DNA of 50,832 nt. It comes from a virus. The notes under the pieces were generated by a model. That model searched no databases, was not told where the DNA came from, and was given only the letters and a program-made list of their open reading frames with translations. The DNA is taken from the IMG/VR virus record IMGVR_UViG_3300025162_000066, positions 1 to 50,832 of that record, one strand, 5' to 3'. The translations under genes were made by a program, and so were the position numbers. Shown piece after piece: positions 47,256-50,832 of this stretch. How positions within the stretch are numbered: position 1 is the stretch's first letter; each line of letters begins with the position of its first letter.

Positions 47256-47598
47256 CTATATTGGCCGGTTTCCATCTACTCATCTTGCCAGAATGAAAAA
47301 CGGCATACCTCTCGATTTTCATGGTTTCGGGATCGCCAACAATCACGAAGACATGCCATGCGGGATTTGATGCCATCCGCTCGTACATGATGGCCTGACC
47401 CCGGCCAATATCTCCGCTTATGCTCTGCTTCCACTCAAGAAGGAGGAAGTTTCCATTCAGTTCGGCAATTCCGTCGATGTCGCCAAAAGCCATGTTTCCG
47501 GGAAGACACTCCGCAAAGAGTTCAATCTTTGGGCGCTTCTTGAGATTGAAACAGCCCTTGCTGTCGCAATCCCATCGAAGCGGGTTTGCCCGGCCCAT
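47155..47598 (-). CDS. PD-(D/E)XK-like phage protein, 147 aa
   Basis: Residues about 37-60 (MAFGDIDGIAELNGNFLLLEWKQS) carry an acidic D-x-D/G then hydrophobic strand then E-W-K, the layout of PD-(D/E)XK nucleases (catalytic D, E-x-K). Then GRGQAIMYERM and a beta section (PAWHVFVIVGDPETMKIERYAVFHSGKM) follow. Cys residues near the start (CDSKGCFNLKKRPKIE) may bind zinc. It could be a Holliday-junction-type or Vsr-like nuclease; the family is not certain. It sits between the two ParB-methyltransferases. Confidence 0.6.
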   Translation of the reverse strand: MGRANPLRWDCDSKGCFNLKKRPKIELFAECLPGNMAFGDIDGIAELNGNFLLLEWKQSISGDIGRGQAIMYERMASNPAWHVFVIVGDPETMKIERYAVFHSGKMSRWKPANIDDVKERIRGWVRWAGENNRASLYQLRRPATLSR

Positions 47599-47619
47599 GG
47601 CCGATGCTCCTGGTGCCGA

Positions 47620-49206
47620 TTACGCCAGCCGCTGCTTTGCCGCGTCAAAGAACGTCTGGTCGATCTCGAACCCGATGAACCTACGGCCCGACTTCTTCGC
47701 TACAGCGGCCGTAGTCCCGACCCCCATGAATCCGTCAAGAACCGTGTCGCCCGGAACGGTGACGCACTCCATCAGGTGGCGGATCACAGCTTCCGGCTTC
47801 TGCGTCGGGTGCAGGCTGGCGCTTTCATCGGCCCGCGCCCCCTGACGCTTAATCCGCTCTCCACCGCCGCAGATCGGGAAGCGGCGCCAGTTGAATCCGT
47901 CTCCGTCCGCATCTCCGGGATAGTTGAATGTTCGCTTGGCTCCCGGCTTCACGAACTGGATTGCATAATCCATTGCCGGCATGAAGTCGGCTTGGGTCAT
48001 GCTTGCGCCGGGATTGGTTCGGCACCAGAAGAACGTGCCCTTGATCTCGAACCCGGCCGCCTCAAAGATGTCCTGTGCGACGTTGAAATACCGCTCTCCG
48101 ACGAACATGAATCCCGTTCCGCCGGGCTTGAGCACTCGCGCGAACGACGCGGCCCACGCGCTAATCATGCCCTTGAACTCAGCATGGTCGACATTGTCCC
48201 ATGCGCCGAAATTTTTCTCGATGTTGGCGCCGTCAGTCCGCGTATAGGTTCGATCCTGGCTAATGTTGTACGGCGGATCGGTGATGATGGCGTCGATTGA
48301 TCCAGACGGCAACTTCTCGATTTCCTGAGCGAAATCGCCTCGTATCAAAGTGATCGCGTGCAGCTTTTTGTGTGCATCGCGCTTCGCTTCAACTAGTTTC
48401 CCGAGCCGCGCCCCCGATCCGCTTGCGGCCTTCCATTCGTCGTCATAGATGCCCTTGGCGACTTCGGCGAGGGCACCATCAAGGATATCAGCATCAACCG
48501 CCGACAGTTCCTTGCGTACCCAGTCCGTCGCCTCGTTTCGCGACTTCAGGTTCTCGGCCTGCGTCTTGAACTGGGACTTCTTGATATGGCCGGCGGCGAG
48601 GCGGGTGACGAGGTCGAGTTGCTGGGCTGGGGTGAGGGCGAGGATCGATCGGAGAAGGTTCTCAGAGAATGTGCCGTCCGTCACATTGGCTGTGACGCCA
48701 TCTTCCCCCGAGGTTGTGACGGACCTTACAGCCGTCGTCACAACATCCCACGCGCTTACCGAAATCGCTTTCATGGCCGCGAACTTGGCGATGGCGTCCC
48801 GACTCTTCCCCAACTCATCCGCCACTGCCTGCTGTGTCTGGCCGGCGTCCAGTTTGCGCCATACCAGCTCGGCGATGTCCACGAAGGTGTTCGGCAGAGC
48901 GTCGGCGCTCGCGTCGTTATCCTCGATGGCGGCTCGGTCCAGGCTCTCCGGCTCGGGGGCGATGAACATTGGGACTTCGGAAAGCCCCAGTTCAAGCGCT
49001 ACCTCATAGCGATGATTGCCGGCCCAGAGCTTGCCTTCGGCCGTCACGCAAAGCGGATGCTGCGCAAGAAAGCCGATGCGCTCGATCTTCGCCTTCACGG
49101 CCGCTTTGTGGGCGGCGTTTACCGGCCGAACCATGTGGCGGCTGGTAACAAAGGAAATCGAACGCAGCATGGTATTCTCCGCAGATGCGGCGTTGGTCGT
49201 GGTCAT
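47620..49206 (-). CDS. ParB/HTH-domain DNA methyltransferase 2 (beta-type)
   Basis: 528 aa from ATG 49206 (MTTTNAASAENTMLRSISF). N-terminal ParB-like nuclease fold (FLAQHPLCVTAEGKLWAGNHRYEVALELGLSEVPMF, about residues 45-85), then a KorB/ParB-type HTH (AGQTQQAVADELGKSRDAIAKFAAM, about 120-145). Methyltransferase motif IV ITDPPYN is near residue 308 and motif I FMGVGTTAAVAKKSGRRFIGFEI near 500, with HPTQKP between. Beta-type order. It shares domain plan but not close sequence with methyltransferase 1. GAAGGAGACACCACATC precedes the start. Confidence 0.88.
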   Translation of the reverse strand: MTTTNAASAENTMLRSISFVTSRHMVRPVNAAHKAAVKAKIERIGFLAQHPLCVTAEGKLWAGNHRYEVALELGLSEVPMFIAPEPESLDRAAIEDNDASADALPNTFVDIAELVWRKLDAGQTQQAVADELGKSRDAIAKFAAMKAISVSAWDVVTTAVRSVTTSGEDGVTANVTDGTFSENLLRSILALTPAQQLDLVTRLAAGHIKKSQFKTQAENLKSRNEATDWVRKELSAVDADILDGALAEVAKGIYDDEWKAASGSGARLGKLVEAKRDAHKKLHAITLIRGDFAQEIEKLPSGSIDAIITDPPYNISQDRTYTRTDGANIEKNFGAWDNVDHAEFKGMISAWAASFARVLKPGGTGFMFVGERYFNVAQDIFEAAGFEIKGTFFWCRTNPGASMTQADFMPAMDYAIQFVKPGAKRTFNYPGDADGDGFNWRRFPICGGGERIKRQGARADESASLHPTQKPEAVIRHLMECVTVPGDTVLDGFMGVGTTAAVAKKSGRRFIGFEIDQTFFDAAKQRLA

Positions 49207-49219
49207 GATGTGGTGTCTC

Positions 49220-49295
49220 CTTCGGGGTCCGGAAGCTGCCAAGCCCCGGACGCGGACGGGTGCCGCAGGTTAATGCGGCCATCCAGACCCCGAAG
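49220..49295 (-). promoter_or_regulatory. long inverted repeat covering methyltransferase 2 ribosome site
   Basis: CTTCGGGGTC (49220-49229) and GACCCCGAAG (49286-49295) are perfect 10-bp inverted repeats 56 bases apart. On the mRNA the 3' arm runs directly into the GGAG ribosome site of methyltransferase 2, so pairing could mask translation initiation. Confidence 0.45.
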
Positions 49296-49386
49296 AATTT
49301 CGGTTGATCTTGACTGGCCGCGTCTATTCGCCACTTGGCAGAGGCGATAGTTCAGAAGGGCGCGTTGGCCCTAGTTCTTTAAAAGG

Positions 49387-49497
49387 TCACGCCCGCCACA
49401 TCATCGGCACGCCACAGGCGGCGAACGGCGCCAGCCAGAGCGTCGTCATGACGGCGAGCGAGCGAAACGCGATTCCGAGAAACGGGTTATCGATCAT
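49387..49497 (-). CDS. 36-aa membrane peptide
   Basis: ATG at 49497 overlaps the end of the coiled-coil protein gene by 11 bases; sequence MIDNPFLGIAFRSLAVMTTL, then WLAPFAACGVPMMWRA, is one long hydrophobic helix. Coupled position in the operon supports expression. Role unknown; a small holin-like or membrane-tuning peptide is possible. Confidence 0.5.
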   Translation of the reverse strand: MIDNPFLGIAFRSLAVMTTLWLAPFAACGVPMMWRA

Positions 49498-50020
49498 TGA
49501 ATTGCTCCACCAGCAGCAGCGGCTCGTTGTGCTCGGTCTTGACGAGGTACTTCGGCAGCTCAGCACGAAGGTACTTTAGCGCCTCTGGGTTCTGGCAGCC
49601 CTTGCAATTTTCCAGGTAGAACTTGGCTTGCGCCAACAGCAGCCGGTATTGCTCGGTTAGCGCCTCGGACTCATCGAATGCTGCCTCAACCGTCTTGATG
49701 TCGGACGACAGCTCTTTGATGCGGCGTTCAAGGTGGATAATCGTGCGCTGCATCTGGGCAACGCAGGAACCGGCACCGGATGATGCGGCGGTGGCTTCGA
49801 TCAGCCTGTCTTGGAGTTCCGAAACCTTGTGCTCTAGCTGGTCATTGCGCCGACGCAGTGACGAGCGGTCTTCCTTCTGTTCGGCGTCAAGTTCCGAACG
49901 CCGATCATCGACCTTTATGCGGCTGAAGACCTGCCACAAAAAATACCCGATGGCGCCGATGCCACAGACGGCCGTGACGACGGCTTGAATCGTCGGAGAG
50001 ATATCGGCTTCGCTGAGCAC
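49487..50020 (-). CDS. membrane-anchored coiled-coil protein, 177 aa
   Basis: GTG at 50020 (VLSEADISPTIQAVVTAVCGIGAIGYFLWQVF) has GAGGG 7 bases upstream and follows the Cache-protein stop; an ATG farther upstream would overlap that gene more. One N-terminal TM helix (about residues 8-28) is followed by a long coiled coil (about 35-130: RRNDQLEHKVSELQDRLIEATAAS..LERRIKELSSDIKTVEAAFDESEALTEQY). The C-terminal part has KGCQNPEALKYLRAELPKYL. It may partner the Cache protein; spanin-like function is possible but there is no lipobox. Confidence 0.55.
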   Translation of the reverse strand: MLSEADISPTIQAVVTAVCGIGAIGYFLWQVFSRIKVDDRRSELDAEQKEDRSSLRRRNDQLEHKVSELQDRLIEATAASSGAGSCVAQMQRTIIHLERRIKELSSDIKTVEAAFDESEALTEQYRLLLAQAKFYLENCKGCQNPEALKYLRAELPKYLVKTEHNEPLLLVEQFNDR

Positions 50021-50021
50021 A

Positions 50022-50711
50022 TCACACCCTCGAATAAAGCCAATCAATCAGGGCAGAGCCGAGAGCACAGAGCGCGGCGAATAATGACAAAACGAATGAG
50101 ATGTTGTTCCAAAATTGGATCAGGATATCGTCGATGTACGAACCGGTGCCGATGTACCAGCCCCATGGTTCGAACGCTGCGGCGTAGCTGACTTTCGGGC
50201 GAGCTTTCGGCGATGTGCCTCCAGCATCCCACTGGTACGAGTAGAACCCGCCGCCATTTCGAGCGACGTTGTAGCCGGCCAGGACGTATTTGACGCCATC
50301 TGACGATGTGGCATCGCGTCGGTCAACACCGACCAGATCGGGGCGAACCCGATTGAACTTCAGCAGGATTTTGCCCGGCTGTGACCGGTAGTCGTAGCCA
50401 TAGACATAATTGCTTTTGTCGTAGGACATGCTGTCGAGCACGGCGACGGCGGCTCGTTGCGCGTCGGCTTGGGTGATCTTACCGGCCATCGCGGCGTTGT
50501 AGTAGCCCAAGACGGTATTGATGCTGGCTTCGACGAGGTGCTGACTTCCGTCCATACGAGCCGCGATGGCGGCGTTCTTGATCTCGACCACACCCATCAG
50601 GGAGAGCGGCAGCATCAGCATCGCCAGAATGGCGAGAACGACTTGTGACCGCGTGCGCCCTGTCAGATGCCCGACGAACTCGGGGAAGTGAGCGATGGCG
50701 CGTGGCATCAT
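50022..50711 (-). CDS. Cache-domain membrane sensor protein, 229 aa
   Basis: ATG at 50711 overlaps the upstream TGA (ATGA) and has GGGGGGAA upstream. TM helix 1 spans about 24-42, TM helix 2 about 205-224. Between them, about 55-198 is a periplasmic sCache_2 sensor domain (QHLVEASINTVLGYYNAAMAGKITQADAQRAAVAVLDSMSYDKSNYVYGYDY..LVGVDRRDATSSDGVKYV..AAFEPWGWYIGTGSYIDDI), the kind found in methyl-accepting chemotaxis proteins and sensor kinases. There is no HAMP, MCP or kinase domain: the protein ends DWLYSRV just after TM2. It may act as a decoy or modulator of host sensors; that is inference. Confidence 0.8.
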   Translation of the reverse strand: MMPRAIAHFPEFVGHLTGRTRSQVVLAILAMLMLPLSLMGVVEIKNAAIAARMDGSQHLVEASINTVLGYYNAAMAGKITQADAQRAAVAVLDSMSYDKSNYVYGYDYRSQPGKILLKFNRVRPDLVGVDRRDATSSDGVKYVLAGYNVARNGGGFYSYQWDAGGTSPKARPKVSYAAAFEPWGWYIGTGSYIDDILIQFWNNISFVLSLFAALCALGSALIDWLYSRV

Positions 50712-50832
50712 TTCCCCCCGTAGACGATAGCCGCGCACTCGGCGACCGTCAGGCTGCACCGTGTCGACTCGATACTGGCGGGACGGCTGGGGGTGCGAAC
50801 CGCTCCCGAGCCGAGACGAGGCCGGGTTTCGA
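50708..50832 (-). CDS. 3' end of an unidentified gene, cut by the window
   Basis: On the minus strand the frame is open from the window edge and ends with TGA at 50708-50710, overlapping the Cache start (ATGA). Visible residues end SIESTRCSLTVAECAAIVYGGK. The overlap pattern typical of this operon supports it being a real gene end; identity cannot be told from about 41 residues. Confidence 0.45.
   Translation of the reverse strand, partial: ETRPRLGSGAVRTPSRPASIESTRCSLTVAECAAIVYGGK

Overview
The window reads as most of the genome of a temperate, long-tailed (siphovirus-type) phage of a GC-rich alphaproteobacterium, possibly Rhodospirillales-like. This rests on the high GC content, the HK97-type head genes, a GTA-type three-TM holin, ParB-methyltransferase fusions and an attP-like piece of an alphaproteobacterial-style tRNA-Gly(GCC). 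The host assignment is inference. The sequence looks like a phage map opened at an arbitrary point: phage genes lie on both sides of the tRNA fragment, and both window ends cut through genes. The left end lies inside a 60-bp tandem repeat, a likely assembly breakpoint. No replication initiator, helicase, primase or classical CI repressor was recognised, so the replication and immunity block is probably outside the window.

Layout. 0-7.6 kb (+): early operon with an LPX-type leucine-rich-repeat protein, a pentapeptide-repeat protein, a DnaJ-like zinc-cluster protein, RecE-like exonuclease, RecT annealase, many ATGA-overlapped small genes, excisionase and tyrosine integrase. 7.58-7.79 kb: attP (3' part of tRNA-Gly with flanking direct repeats). 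7.8-11.2 kb: small accessory genes, including a divergent ribbon-helix-helix (RHH) switch. 11,177-15,673: an IS1595-like transposon with 24-bp inverted ends and a perfect 8-bp target duplication, carrying a two-gene restriction-modification (R-M) system (DUF4928-type nuclease and 5mC methyltransferase), an RHH regulator, an XRE regulator divergent from the transposase and a 150-aa gene. 15.7-33.3 kb (-): lysis genes, tail fibres, tail tip, a 2192-aa tape measure, tail chaperones with a -1 frameshift signal, tail tube and tail completion genes. 33.3-37.1 kb: an island inside the late operon with two paralogous divergent repressor/small-protein switches and two antirepressor-like genes, placed like immI of phage P22. 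37.1-45.4 kb (-): head-tail connectors, major capsid, protease-scaffold fusion, portal-MuF fusion, TerL and TerS. 45.4-50.8 kb (-): two ParB-methyltransferase fusions, a PD-(D/E)XK-like protein, small membrane proteins, and a membrane-anchored Cache sensor domain without a signalling domain.

Working together: recombination (RecE/RecT), integration (Xis/Int/attP), head and tail assembly and lysis are all recognisable. Three DNA methyltransferases suggest heavy investment in modifying phage DNA. The most unusual parts are the R-M transposon, the duplicated immI-like island (one small gene carries a TAG at a conserved Trp codon) and the Cache-domain protein.
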